Shown here: positions 1 to 9,927 of the stretch, one piece after another
Position numbering within the stretch: position 1 is the first letter of the stretch
Layout: each line of letters begins with the position of its first letter
Origin: RPRB01 sp035543115
GTDB lineage: Bacteria; Myxococcota; Myxococcia; Myxococcales; Myxococcaceae
Direction: 5' to 3'
DNA: 64,000 bases
NCBI GenBank assembly: GCA_035543115.1
Contig: DATKKF010000004.1
Coordinates: 1 to 64,000 of the forward strand
Position numbers and translations under genes: made by a program
The notes under the pieces: generated by a model
The model's input: the letters and a program-made list of their open reading frames with translations, nothing else
Told to the model about the DNA's origin: nothing
Databases searched by the model: none

Positions 1-142
1 TGACGGACATCGGCCGTCCGTCTGGAGCCATCACCGGGAGAATCCCGATGTCGTGGTCCCACATCGACTGCGCTGCCGTCTGCAGTGATTCCTCAGGCCG
101 GCACGTCTCCAGATGGGTGCACATGATTTCCTCGACGCGCAT
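1..142 (-). CDS. CBS-domain protein, N-terminal part (runs off window)
   Basis: Reading leftward from an ATG at 142, the protein begins MRVEEIMCTHLETC and continues through a CBS-type half-motif (DHDIGILPVM) to the window edge, so only about 47 residues are visible. CBS domains bind adenosyl ligands and usually act as energy or redox sensors, but the partner domain lies outside the window. An AGGAG ribosome-binding site sits about 7 nt upstream of the ATG, which fixes the start. It is divergent from the groEL-like gene. The same N-terminal style recurs in the second CBS protein at 5313. Confidence 0.75.
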   Translation of the reverse strand, partial: MRVEEIMCTHLETCRPEESLQTAAQSMWDHDIGILPVMAPDGRPMSV

Positions 143-333
143 GGCAGTTCTCCTTTCCCTCGAGCACAACCGGCTGCACTGCGCACGCCAGTGATTGGCC
201 TCGCGGCTGCACCATGAGGCACGACGGCGCCGGCCCGCCATCCAAGGTGCAGCGACTGCACCGGCACGGGATGGTTGCGCATTGTTTGCGGACTTCGCCG
301 CCGGTACGGAATTCTGGACCAGGGGTGAAACTC

Positions 334-1953
<1,620 letters not shown>

Positions 1954-1959
1954 GGATCT

Positions 1960-3393
1960 TCAGCCCTTGAGCACGCCCCAGGGGCGCAGCCGAGCCACCT
2001 TGCGAGCGATGCCCGCCCGGGCGACGACGTCCACTACTCGCTCCACGTCCTTGTAGGCCATGGGAGCTTCCTCCGCGAGCTCGGCGTTGGACGGACAGCG
2101 CACCACGATTCCCTGCGACTCCAGCTCCCGGCGCACGATGTGCCCCTCCACGCGGCGCTTCGCCGCGTGGCGACTCAGGGCACGGCCCGAGCCGTGGCAA
2201 CAGCTGGCGAACGACACCTTCTCCGAGCCAGCCAGACCGGCCAGGACGAAGCTCCGCGTCCCCATGCTGCCCGGGACGAAGACCGGCTGCCCCACGGACC
2301 GGTAGCGCGGAGGAAGCTCGGGATTCCCCGGGCCGAAGGCGCGCGTGGCGCCCTTCCGGTGAACGCAGAGCCTACGGCCTTCGTGCTCCTCGAGCTTGGC
2401 GATGTTGTGGGCCACGTCGTAAACCAGCTCCAGGCGCGGTTCTCCACAGTCGCCGAGCGTCCGCGCGGCCACCATGCGTGCCCGGTGGGCGAGCACCTGC
2501 CGATTGGACCAGGCGAAGTTTGCCGCGGCACACATTGCCGCGAAGTAGTCCCGCCCCTCGGGAGAGGAGAGAGGCGCACAGGCCAGCTGGCGATCCGGGA
2601 GCTCGATGCCGAACCTGCCTAGCGACGAGTCCATGGTGCGGACTGCGTCGGTGCACACCTGGTGCCCCAGCCCCCGGGAGCCGGTGTGGATGAGGACGGT
2701 CATCTGACCCTCGAACAGGCCGAAGGCGCCGGCCGCCTGTGCATCGAAGATCGTCTCGACTTCCTGCACCTCCAGGAAGTGGTTTCCGCCTCCGAGCGTT
2801 CCCAGCTGGTCGCGACCGCGCTGTTTCGCCCGGAGCGAGACCTTGGAGGGGTCGGCAGCGGGCAACGAGCCCGAGGCCTCGATGCATTCCAGGTCCTCGG
2901 GAAGCCCGAGCCCCAGCGTGCCGATGACGTACGGGCAGCCCTCCCCGAGGACACGGTCGAGCTCCTCTACGGACAGTTCCAGCCTTCCGTGCCGCCCGTA
3001 ACCGGTGGGGATGCTCCGGCTGAGCTCGTGCACGAAGGTCTCCAGATGATCCGCGACCTGCGCCCGGGTCAACCGGGAGGCCAACAGGCGTACGCCGCAA
3101 TTGATGTCGAAGCCGATGCCACCCGGAGAGATGACTCCGTCTGGCATCAGTGTCGCCGCCACGCCTCCCACCGGGAAGCCATATCCCTCGTGCATGTCGG
3201 GCATGCCGATCGCCTGGCCCCAAACGCCGGGAAGGGTGGCGACGTTGACCAGCTGCTGAAGGCTCTGGTCCCGCGAGATCTGGACCATCAACTCTTGGTC
3301 GGCGATCACCCGCGCCGGGACGCGCATTCCCGGAACGGCTCCCTTGGGGATCTCGTAACCGTTGTCGGAGACCTGGACGGGGCTCGGGTACAT
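1960..3393 (-). CDS. rtcB: RtcB tRNA/RNA ligase
   Basis: A GTP- and Mn2+-dependent RNA ligase of 477 residues that joins 2',3'-cyclic phosphate (or 3'-phosphate) and 5'-OH ends. In bacteria it is linked to RNA repair. Motifs seen are GMPDMHEGYGFPVGG near 63-77, GGIGFDINCG near 91-100 (metal-binding Asp and Cys), LGGGNHFLEVQ, HTGSRGLGHQ, DVAHNIAKLEEH and a C-terminal CCHGSGRALSR. The last carries the His expected to be guanylylated. The ATG at 3393 is preceded by GAGGT; a longer in-frame extension would run back into the archease gene. Archease ends only 10 nt upstream, so the pair is translated from one mRNA. No RtcR-type activator is adjacent. Confidence 0.95.
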   Translation of the reverse strand: MYPSPVQVSDNGYEIPKGAVPGMRVPARVIADQELMVQISRDQSLQQLVNVATLPGVWGQAIGMPDMHEGYGFPVGGVAATLMPDGVISPGGIGFDINCGVRLLASRLTRAQVADHLETFVHELSRSIPTGYGRHGRLELSVEELDRVLGEGCPYVIGTLGLGLPEDLECIEASGSLPAADPSKVSLRAKQRGRDQLGTLGGGNHFLEVQEVETIFDAQAAGAFGLFEGQMTVLIHTGSRGLGHQVCTDAVRTMDSSLGRFGIELPDRQLACAPLSSPEGRDYFAAMCAAANFAWSNRQVLAHRARMVAARTLGDCGEPRLELVYDVAHNIAKLEEHEGRRLCVHRKGATRAFGPGNPELPPRYRSVGQPVFVPGSMGTRSFVLAGLAGSEKVSFASCCHGSGRALSRHAAKRRVEGHIVRRELESQGIVVRCPSNAELAEEAPMAYKDVERVVDVVARAGIARKVARLRPWGVLKG

Positions 3394-3403
3394 TTCGCTG
3401 ACC

Positions 3404-3832
3404 TCACACGTCGAGCACGATGCTCGCCCGCCACGCACCCAGCCGGTTCTCCACGGATAGCCCGTGAAACGTCGCTGCCTTCACCTGCGTTTTCAGCGCC
3501 TGGGGTGCCACTCCCGCCACCACGGCCTCCAGCTCGCCCGGGCCAATGCGCTCGATCTGAAACCGGGTGAAGACCTGCTTCGAGGTTTCGGACAAGAAGA
3601 TGAGCTCGTTGAGCCACTCCACCAGGAGCGCTGCGAGATCGGCTGCCCGGACCTGGATCCGCTGCTCCGGACCGGGGGGGGCCGTGGGCGCGAGGTCCCC
3701 GATCATGAGCTCCGCGAGCGCACGTCCGGCCTCCACGAAGAGCTCCTCGAGCGACGGGGCGCCTAGCTCCAGACGGACCTCCCCGGTGTGGTCCTCGAAG
3801 CGGTGATGCGCTCTCACATGGTTGCCAGCCAA
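3404..3832 (-). CDS. Archease (RtcB-activating protein)
   Basis: A small protein of 142 residues that, in the characterised family, promotes guanylylation and multiple turnover of RtcB. The N-terminus HHRFEDHTGEVRLELGA matches the archease signature (acidic His/Asp metal-binding start of a compact fold). LLVEWLNELIFLSE and the C-terminal LKTQVKAATFHGLSV are also typical. The start is a TTG at 3832 with GAGGAA 5 nt upstream; an in-frame GTG at 3817 is the alternative. It lies 10 nt before rtcB and 7 nt after chaB, all on the minus strand, so an RNA-repair operon is likely. Confidence 0.9.
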   Translation of the reverse strand: MAGNHVRAHHRFEDHTGEVRLELGAPSLEELFVEAGRALAELMIGDLAPTAPPGPEQRIQVRAADLAALLVEWLNELIFLSETSKQVFTRFQIERIGPGELEAVVAGVAPQALKTQVKAATFHGLSVENRLGAWRASIVLDV

Positions 3833-3839
3833 CCGTTCC

Positions 3840-4070
3840 TCAGTGGCCAGAGGGCCAGTGCTCCGTGGCGGACGCTCCCTTCGGTACCCACATCCCGTCG
3901 CTCTTCACGTACGAGCGCTTCACCGCGGCCCAGGCGATGCGGTGGGACATTGCATCCGCACCCCAGCGCTCCCAGGCGTGATTGAACGCGTTCCGGTAGA
4001 TGTCCTGAGCGTGCTCCGGGAGATGGGCCCGGACCCCGGGTGGGAGGTCGTCGTTGCTGGCATAGGGCAT
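3840..4070 (-). CDS. chaB: ChaB family protein
   Basis: A 76-residue protein beginning MPYASNDDLPPGVRAHLPEH and followed by AQDIYRNAFNHAWERW, the signature of the ChaB family named after the putative E. coli cation-transport regulator. The biochemical role is poorly defined. An excellent GGAGG lies 7 nt before the ATG at 4070. It is the first gene of a tight chaB-archease-rtcB run, which suggests stress-linked co-expression. ChaB next to RNA-repair genes is not a textbook arrangement. Confidence 0.9.
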   Translation of the reverse strand: MPYASNDDLPPGVRAHLPEHAQDIYRNAFNHAWERWGADAMSHRIAWAAVKRSYVKSDGMWVPKGASATEHWPSGH

Positions 4071-4132
4071 GGCATGCCTCCGTCACTGCGGCCGAAAGCT
4101 GCATCGGACGAGCCACCGAGCGGTCATGGAGC

Positions 4133-4687
4133 TCATAGCCAGTCGTCGTTGATGCCCAGTAGGTAGCCAGCCCCTTTTGCGAGCAGATGAAGTGCGAGAC
4201 CGAGGAGCACCGCCGCGACCAGCACACCGACAGGAACCGGCGTAAGCACCCGCGCGGCGGCGAGGGTTCCGAGGATCCAGTCGACCTGATCCCACGGCAG
4301 CCAGGGTCGTCCGGGATCGATTCCGACCTGGCGTTTGAAGAAGCTCTTGACCAGGTCTCCTAGCAGAGCCCCGAGTCCGAGGAGAGCACCGCCCGCGAGC
4401 AGGCCCGCCCCGGTGAGCCGGATCAGGCTCAGCGCGGACAAGAGCGGCAGCTGCTCTGCGAGCATCGCCTGGGCACCGAGCGTCAGCGCCCCAGCGACCG
4501 TCCCCGCGACCAGACCCCGGAACGTCTTGTGTGCCCCGAAGATCCGGCGCCTGCGGAGCGAGGCGCCGAGGTCCACCGGCGTATCCAGCTTCGGGAAGAG
4601 CCTCGCCGCGAGCACCGGAGCCATGTTCGCCATGCCTCCCGGCAGGATGAGCCAGAAGGTCCTGGAGAGGAGCTCGACGAGCTGCAC
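4133..4687 (-). CDS. CarS-like (CDP-archaeol synthase family) membrane protein
   Basis: A hydrophobic protein of 184 residues with about four to five membrane segments. LPGGMANMAPVLAA near the N-terminus, GAHKTFRGLVAG near 50-61 and GDLVKSFFKRQVGIDPGR with DQVDWILG downstream are the landmarks of the CarS/DUF46 family. The archaeal members transfer CMP from CTP to archaetidic acid; bacterial members probably act on phosphatidate-like lipids, but this is unproven. The start is a GTG at 4687 with no strong ribosome-binding site. It lies upstream of chaB on the same strand. Confidence 0.8.
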   Translation of the reverse strand: MQLVELLSRTFWLILPGGMANMAPVLAARLFPKLDTPVDLGASLRRRRIFGAHKTFRGLVAGTVAGALTLGAQAMLAEQLPLLSALSLIRLTGAGLLAGGALLGLGALLGDLVKSFFKRQVGIDPGRPWLPWDQVDWILGTLAAARVLTPVPVGVLVAAVLLGLALHLLAKGAGYLLGINDDWL

Positions 4688-4742
4688 CCGCGAGAGGCTA
4701 TCCCAAGCCGGCGGGGCCCCGCCTCGAGTGCCCGGGCGCTCC

Positions 4743-5096
4743 TCAGCAGGTCACATGGAGAATGGCGTTGGTCTTCTTTCGTCGCTTGGCTCCCAGGAAC
4801 GCGACGGCGGCCTCTGTGGGCAAGGCGAGGAGCTCCACCCCTCGCCGGACGGCCTCGTGTCGAACCTCGTCCATGATTGGTAGCCTCGCCTGCGCTCCGG
4901 TTCCAATCACCAGGTGCTTGCACCGCCAGGGAATCTCCTCTTTCGTGGAGAGCGGGGTGTGGCCGAACCGGTGCCGGTACTTCTTGGAAGGACCCTTCTT
5001 CCGGGCCCGCACCTCGCCCCGATCGATCACCACGTCGTGGGGATACTCGGTTCCGTCGATGCAGATCCGGCCGAACTCTCTTAAGTTGAACTTCAT
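4743..5096 (-). CDS. Mth938-like domain protein
   Basis: A 117-residue protein resembling the Mth938/AAMDC family, a small alpha/beta fold without an agreed biochemical function. Visible features are a beta-rich start (FNLREFGRICIDGTEY), CKHLVIGTGAQARLPI in the middle and VELLALPTEAAVAFL towards the end, which match the family's conserved gly-rich and T/P-x-x-A segments. The ATG at 5096 has AAGGAG 7 nt upstream; the upstream in-frame extension has no family similarity. It is transcribed in the same direction as the CarS-chaB-archease-rtcB run and may head it. Confidence 0.8.
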   Translation of the reverse strand: MKFNLREFGRICIDGTEYPHDVVIDRGEVRARKKGPSKKYRHRFGHTPLSTKEEIPWRCKHLVIGTGAQARLPIMDEVRHEAVRRGVELLALPTEAAVAFLGAKRRKKTNAILHVTC

Positions 5097-5295
5097 GGTC
5101 CATCTCCTTCGGCGGCCGTGCCATGCCGAGACCTGCGCAGTGACTGCGACCTGCTCCTGGATCTCGCGCAATTTCTGCATTGCGTCGGACTCCCGAGCCG
5201 CTGCCGTCGTGCGCACGACCGATGCACAACTCGGCACTGCCGGACCAGGCCGGACATGCAAGCGAGCAACCGGGATTCGGAGCGTGGAGGTCGTC

Positions 5296-5316
5296 ATGAG
5301 ACTCATGGAAACATGA
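5296..5316 (+). other. Six-codon mini-ORF overlapping the CBS gene start
   Basis: A GGAGG ribosome-binding site lies 5 nt before an ATG at 5296 that encodes only MRLMET before TGA at 5314-5316. That stop overlaps the ATG of the CBS gene (ATGA at 5313-5316). Adding one base near 5308-5312 would fuse the two into MRLMETMTTEVETAS, the usual beginning of tandem-CBS proteins. It is therefore either a translational-coupling leader, a natural frameshift or a sequencing indel. Confidence 0.5.
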
Positions 5317-5771
5317 CCACGGAGGTGGAGACGGCGTCATCGACCGAAGCTGCCGAGAAGGCCTTCGAGCGCATGCGTACGCGGCGAATCCGCCACCTGG
5401 TGGTCATGGACGGACGCCAGGTCGTAGGGGTTCTCTCCGAACGTGACGTCGGCGGAGTACGTGGGAGCCAGATTCGTGCTGGGAAGACCGTTGGCGAGTT
5501 GATGTCCGCGCAGGCCGTCATCGCATCTCCCACGACGACGGTCCGCCAGGCGGCCAATCTGCTGCGAGCCCGCACCATCGGCTGCCTTCCGATTGTGGAG
5601 GATGGCAAGCTGGCCGGAATCGTCACCCTGACCGACCTTCTCGAGCTTCTAGGAAGGCAGACTCAGCTCTCCCCCACCTCGAGTTCACGGTACCACCCTC
5701 AGCACGGCTCCGAGTGGAAGCCCGTCCGCCGGATTGCGCGCCCCCAGCGGCCGCCTCTGTTCTCCAGGTAG
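5313..5771 (+). CDS. Tandem CBS-domain protein
   Basis: A stand-alone CBS pair of 152 residues. The first unit contains RRIRHLVVMDGRQVVGVLSE and the second VRQAANLLRARTIGCLPIVE followed by KLAGIVTLTDLLELL. Such pairs bind AMP, ATP or S-adenosylmethionine and modulate partners in response to energy state; the partner is unknown. A basic, low-complexity tail of about 40 residues follows the second domain. The start at 5313 has no ribosome-binding site of its own, because the strong one serves the overlapping mini-ORF at 5296. The true N-terminus may include those extra residues. It precedes the PHA synthase gene by about 50 nt. Confidence 0.8.
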   Translation: MTTEVETASSTEAAEKAFERMRTRRIRHLVVMDGRQVVGVLSERDVGGVRGSQIRAGKTVGELMSAQAVIASPTTTVRQAANLLRARTIGCLPIVEDGKLAGIVTLTDLLELLGRQTQLSPTSSSRYHPQHGSEWKPVRRIARPQRPPLFSR

Positions 5772-5824
5772 AGCCGCCGCCCTGGCCTGGCGAATGCAGT
5801 CCGCAGCGCAGAGGGAGCTCGTCC

Positions 5825-7615
5825 ATGAACGACGTCGGCTTGCGACTCGTGCCGCGTGAATCTCGGCCGGACTCGACCCTGACCACGTTGACCGCGCCGA
5901 CCGCGCCGACGAGCTGGGTCCTAAGGCACGTGGCTGATCTCGACCGGTTGCTGCACGCAATAGAGGGCCGAGCGACCGGGGGACTCTCCTTGGCATCATT
6001 GTCGCTCGCGTTCGCAGATTGGTCGATCCATCTGTCAAATGCCCCTTTCAAACGCCTGGAGCTGGCACAGGCCGCGACACGGCAGTGCCACAGGCTCCTC
6101 GATGCGCTGCGTGGAGCTCAGGTCATTCTCCCAGCAGCGAATGACCATCGATTCGAGGATCCAGCCTGGCACGAGTTCCCGTTCAGCGTGATCCACCAGA
6201 CCTTTCTTCTCGCAGAGGAATGGTGGGGTTGGGTCAGCGATGGTGGCCGCGCCGTCAATCGACGCGATGCTCAAATCGTTGCCTTTGCCATTCGCCAGTG
6301 GATCGATGTCTTCTCGCCCTCGAACGCTCCGTGGCTCAATCCCGAGGTGAGGCGGGCCACGCTCGAGAGCGGAGGCCTCAACTTCGTCGCCGGGTTCCGG
6401 AACTGGCTGCACGATGTCCAGGAAACATTGAGTGGTGTTCCCTCCGGCCGGCATGGTCTCACGGTCGGCCGAGACCTAGCCATCACACCGGGCCAGGTCG
6501 TCTTCCGCAATGAACTCATGGAGCTCATCCAGTACGCCCCGGCGACCGCGACGGTGCGGCCGCAGCCGGTGCTCATCGTTCCTGCCTGGATCATGAAGTA
6601 TTACATTCTGGATCTTTCACCGCACGATTCCCTCGTCCGCTATCTCGTTGGGCAGGGCCACACCGTCTTCATGATCTCGTGGCGGAATCCAGGACCGGGA
6701 CAGCGCGACGCCTCGCTCGATGACTACCGGGCGAAAGGGTTCGTTCCCGCGCTCGACGCCGTCCGCGCGATCACTGGCGAGAAGAAGATTCATGGCTGCG
6801 GCTACTGTCTCGGTGGAACCTTGCTCGCCATCACCGCGGCCGCGATGGCGCGCGACGGGGACGACCGGCTTGCCAGCCTCACCCTGTTCGCGGCGCAGTG
6901 TGACTTCACCGAGGCCGGAGAGCTACAGCTCTTCGTCAGCGAGAGTCAGCTGGCGTTCCTCGAGGACCTGATGTCCGTACAGGGCTACCTCGATAGCCGG
7001 CAGATGGCAGGCGCCTTCCAGATGCTGCGCTCCAACGATCTGATCTGGTCCCGTCTGGTCAAGAGCTACCTGCTGGGACGCACCGACGTGGCGAACGACC
7101 TCATGACCTGGGCCGCCGACGGCACGCGACTGCCGGCCCGCATGGCCGGCGAGTACCTCCGCGAGCTGTTCCTCGACGACGATCTCTCGGAAGGTCGATT
7201 CGAGGTGGAGGGCAAGCCGGTGTCGATCGCCGACATCCGGGTTCCGATCTTTGCCGTGGGGACGGAGGCGGATCACATCGCGCCCTGGCGGTCAGTGCAC
7301 AAGATTCACCTGCTGAACGAAGGCGACGTCACCTTCGTCCTGGCGTCGGGTGGACACAATGCGGGAATCGTGTCCGAGCCGAGCCATCCCCATCGCTCGT
7401 ACCGCGTGCGCCATCGCCCCGCAGGGGAGCGATACGTTGGGCCGGTCGAGTGGGAGGCGCTGGCAGAGCGCCACGAGGGCTCCTGGTGGCCAGAGTGGGA
7501 GCGGTGGCTTTCCGAGCACAGCGGTGCCCCGACGAAGCCGCCTCCGCTGGGTGTACCGGGTCGGGGCTACGAGGTTCTCGACGATGCTCCCGGTCGCTAC
7601 GTCTTGGAGCACTGA
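5825..7615 (+). CDS. phaC: PHA synthase-like polymerase (first copy)
   Basis: A class I-sized poly(3-hydroxyalkanoate) synthase of 596 residues, which would polymerise hydroxyacyl-CoA into granules. The alpha/beta-hydrolase core shows the modified lipase box GYCLGG with nucleophile Cys328, a general-base Asp in EADHIAPW and a His in SGGHNAGIV. FRNELMELIQYAP and IMKYYILDLSP are standard PhaC motifs. The start at 5825 has AGGGAG upstream. The N-terminal about 100 residues differ from the second synthase at 39506. Base composition looks less GC-rich than the rest of the window, hinting at transfer. It overlaps the methyltransferase gene by 32 nt. Confidence 0.9.
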   Translation: MNDVGLRLVPRESRPDSTLTTLTAPTAPTSWVLRHVADLDRLLHAIEGRATGGLSLASLSLAFADWSIHLSNAPFKRLELAQAATRQCHRLLDALRGAQVILPAANDHRFEDPAWHEFPFSVIHQTFLLAEEWWGWVSDGGRAVNRRDAQIVAFAIRQWIDVFSPSNAPWLNPEVRRATLESGGLNFVAGFRNWLHDVQETLSGVPSGRHGLTVGRDLAITPGQVVFRNELMELIQYAPATATVRPQPVLIVPAWIMKYYILDLSPHDSLVRYLVGQGHTVFMISWRNPGPGQRDASLDDYRAKGFVPALDAVRAITGEKKIHGCGYCLGGTLLAITAAAMARDGDDRLASLTLFAAQCDFTEAGELQLFVSESQLAFLEDLMSVQGYLDSRQMAGAFQMLRSNDLIWSRLVKSYLLGRTDVANDLMTWAADGTRLPARMAGEYLRELFLDDDLSEGRFEVEGKPVSIADIRVPIFAVGTEADHIAPWRSVHKIHLLNEGDVTFVLASGGHNAGIVSEPSHPHRSYRVRHRPAGERYVGPVEWEALAERHEGSWWPEWERWLSEHSGAPTKPPPLGVPGRGYEVLDDAPGRYVLEH

Positions 7616-8462
7616 CCGGCCGTCGCCGGTTGGCCCCGCGGGCCTCGGCCTGGATGGCGCCGCCCTGACCGCCCTGTGGGTTGCCGCATGGCGCGCGGAC
7701 GAGAGCGAACGGCCCGATGCGCTCTTCCGTGATTCCTATGCGCGAACCCTGGCCGGCCCCGAGGGCTTTGAGCTCCTCGAGGCAGCGCGGGAGCTCGCGT
7801 TGGTCGAAGCACCTTTCGTCCCAGTCCGGACAGTCTTCTTCGATCAGCGCATAGTTCCTGGCTCGCAGGTAGTGCTCCTCGGAGCGGGGATGGATGCGCG
7901 CGCGTTCCGACTCCAGTGGCGCACAGGGACGCGGGTCTTCGAGGTCGATCTGCCCGAGGTCCTCGCGCTGAAGGAGCAGCGCCTCGGTGGCGCGTCGCCC
8001 AGGTGCATTCGGATCCCGGTCCCGGCGGACCTCACGGGAGACTGGGTGGTCGCGCTCGAGAGAAGAGGGTTCCGGCCGGAGCTCCCCTCCGTCTGGCTTC
8101 TGGAGGGACTGCTTCTCTATTTCGACGAGTCATTCGTCACCTCGCTGCTGGCCCGTGTCGATGCACTGTCTGCGGTGGGCAGCACGCTGCTCGCCGACAT
8201 CATCGGCTGGACGATGCTCTGGATGCCGCAGCTCCAGCCGCTGCACGATTTCGTCCGCGAGCTCGGCGCACCCTGGAAGTTCGGAACTGACGAGCCCGAG
8301 GAGTTGCTCGAACCCCTAGGGTGGGAAGTTACCGCGTACGACTTCGGCGCCGTCGCCGCCGAGGTAGGGCGCTGGGCCTGGCCAGTCATCCCCCGCGCCA
8401 TCCCCGGCGTGCCGCGGAGCTTTCTGGTCGAGGCTGCGAAACCTGCCGGCGGGCGCGCCTGA
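7584..8462 (+). CDS. SAM-dependent methyltransferase, LCMT/TIGR00027-like
   Basis: A class I methyltransferase of 292 residues resembling the leucine-carboxyl-methyltransferase-like family common in actinobacteria and myxobacteria. It has VVLLGAGMDARAFRL (the glycine-rich SAM loop), VFEVDLPEVLALKEQRL and SVWLLEGLLLYF, all hallmarks of that family. The substrate is unknown. The chosen start, ATG 7584, overlaps the end of phaC by 32 nt and has GAGG 9 nt upstream, implying coupled expression. Longer in-frame starts would run far into phaC. Confidence 0.8.
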   Translation: MLPVATSWSTDRPSPVGPAGLGLDGAALTALWVAAWRADESERPDALFRDSYARTLAGPEGFELLEAARELALVEAPFVPVRTVFFDQRIVPGSQVVLLGAGMDARAFRLQWRTGTRVFEVDLPEVLALKEQRLGGASPRCIRIPVPADLTGDWVVALERRGFRPELPSVWLLEGLLLYFDESFVTSLLARVDALSAVGSTLLADIIGWTMLWMPQLQPLHDFVRELGAPWKFGTDEPEELLEPLGWEVTAYDFGAVAAEVGRWAWPVIPRAIPGVPRSFLVEAAKPAGGRA

Positions 8463-8800
8463 CGTGCAACGAGCAAGGTTCCACCAGAGCCATGACGATG
8501 GCCACCGACCCGGGGACCAGGAACGACATGCTCGTCCGCGCAGGAGTGAACCACAGACGATCAGCCGCGAGAGGTGGCGTCGCCCTCGAGCCGGTCTGCT
8601 CCCTCCGGAGCACGCTCCAGTTGGCCACCACTCCCTGGGCACGCTGGCCACCGGCAAGGCACCCGTCACCGTCCACAGCCGATCGACCGGACGAGGCAGA
8701 TCCACTGGGCAGACGGCGGTTCGCGTCCCGCTGCGACGACGGGACGCCCGGGAGCACCATGCGAATCGCGGGACGGCTCGAGGCCTCGGCCTCGAGTCGC
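8463..8800. other. Intergenic stretch without a recognisable gene
   Basis: Several frames are open here only because the DNA is GC-rich. None carries a recognisable motif, a convincing ribosome-binding site or conserved ends. It leads directly into the groEL fossil at 8801, and a short QTAVRV-like string near 8710 may be a further scrap of the same gene, so this is probably decayed coding DNA. Confidence 0.5.
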
Positions 8801-8884
8801 TGGCAGAGCCCGTGCAGCATGACCGAGATTCGTTCGAAGGATGAGGAGAAGTTGCTGGTCGGCGAGTGGGCGTCACGCGTATAG
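8801..8884 (+). pseudogene. Fossil of a groEL 3' end
   Basis: Reading from about 8801, DNA for LAE...MTEIRSKDEEKLLVGEW corresponds nearly residue for residue to the last part of the chaperonin at 334-1953 (LAEG-MTEIRSKKEEEKLPAGEL), with matching codons and several synonymous changes. The reading frame ends at TAG 8882-8884 after a divergent tail. Nothing recognisable as the remaining chaperonin precedes it. It is a remnant of a second groEL copy or of a rearranged duplicate. Confidence 0.7.
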
Positions 8885-8887
8885 GCC

Positions 8888-9859
8888 ATGAAGATCCTTG
8901 TGGTAGGCGCCGGGGTGGTTGGGAGCTTCAACGCTGCCCGCTTGAAGGATGCGGCGCAGGACGTGACTCTCCTCGCCAGAGGCCAGCGCTTGGCAGATTT
9001 GTGCGAGCACGGCGTTGTTCTCGAGCAGTACCCCTCCGGGGCTCGCACTACGACCCGCGTTCCTTTGATCGAACGCCTGGGGCCCGACGATGCCTACGAC
9101 CTTGTGCTGGTCGTCGTCCGTCGGAACCAGATTCCATCGGTCCTCCCGATGCTCGCTCGAAATCGGCGTTCCCCCAACGTCCTCTTTCTGGGGAACAACG
9201 CCGCGGGCGCTGCCGACATAATTGATGCCCTCGGAAGGGAACGAGTGTTGATCGGATTCGTCAATGCCGGTGGTGAGCGGAAGGGACACGTCGTTCGCTA
9301 CATCTGGACACGGCGGCTTCACCTTCTGCTCGGAGAGGTGGATGGACCGTCCACCCCCCGCACCCAGGCCATTGCCTCAATGTTTCGAACGGCCGGCCTG
9401 CCCGCCCGTGTCCATTCGAGAGTCGACGCCTACCTCAAGACCCACGCCGCAGGCCTCGCTGCGTTTGCCGGTGCGCTCTATCGGGCGGGCGGACGCGTTC
9501 GTCTCCTGGCCAGGAAGCCTGAGGACCTCAAGCTCTTCCTTCGGGCCTATCGCGAAGCTCTGCGAGCTCTCGGCCGCATCGGCGTGCCGCTGAGACCGTG
9601 GTTCAGCCACCTCATTCACTGGCTACCGGAACGGTTCTGGCTGCTCGTCTTTCGCCTCTTCTTTGATACAGAGCTCGCGGTGGTGGGAGGAGAAGGGCAC
9701 GCCAACGCAGCTCCCGATGAAATGAAGGAGATCGCAGACGAGCTCCGCGCTCTCTTCCGACGAGCAGCTGTTCCCTCCCCCGCGAGCGACATCCTCTTCA
9801 CCGCCGTCGATGACCGGTTCGAAACCTGGCGCTCGGAGCACACGACGGATGGACGCTAG
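8888..9859 (+). CDS. Ketopantoate reductase-family oxidoreductase
   Basis: A 323-residue NAD(P)-dependent enzyme with an N-terminal Rossmann motif GAGVVGSFNAARL at 7-19 and VTLLARGQRL after the second strand, as in ApbA/PanE proteins. PanE reduces ketopantoate to pantoate for CoA synthesis. This copy has a divergent C-terminal domain rich in Arg and hydrophobics (LLARKPEDLKLFLRAYREAL), so it may act on another 2-oxoacid. The ATG at 8888 lies just after the groEL fossil and has only a weak ribosome-binding site. It is not in an operon with other pantothenate genes. Confidence 0.75.
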   Translation: MKILVVGAGVVGSFNAARLKDAAQDVTLLARGQRLADLCEHGVVLEQYPSGARTTTRVPLIERLGPDDAYDLVLVVVRRNQIPSVLPMLARNRRSPNVLFLGNNAAGAADIIDALGRERVLIGFVNAGGERKGHVVRYIWTRRLHLLLGEVDGPSTPRTQAIASMFRTAGLPARVHSRVDAYLKTHAAGLAAFAGALYRAGGRVRLLARKPEDLKLFLRAYREALRALGRIGVPLRPWFSHLIHWLPERFWLLVFRLFFDTELAVVGGEGHANAAPDEMKEIADELRALFRRAAVPSPASDILFTAVDDRFETWRSEHTTDGR

Positions 9860-9927
9860 GCCACAGTGCTCCTGGTCCGCTCGCAGCGTACCCCGCCGCC
9901 CTGGCCTGGTGACGGCGGTCGCGCTGG

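Noticed and set aside
262..282. Sigma54-like GGCAC...TTGC string upstream of groEL
   Set aside because: The GG and GC are 12 nt apart instead of 10, so it does not fit the -24/-12 spacing.
143..333. CIRCE heat-shock operator before groEL
   Set aside because: No TTAGCACTC-N9-GAGTGCTAA-like inverted repeat is present in the intergenic region.
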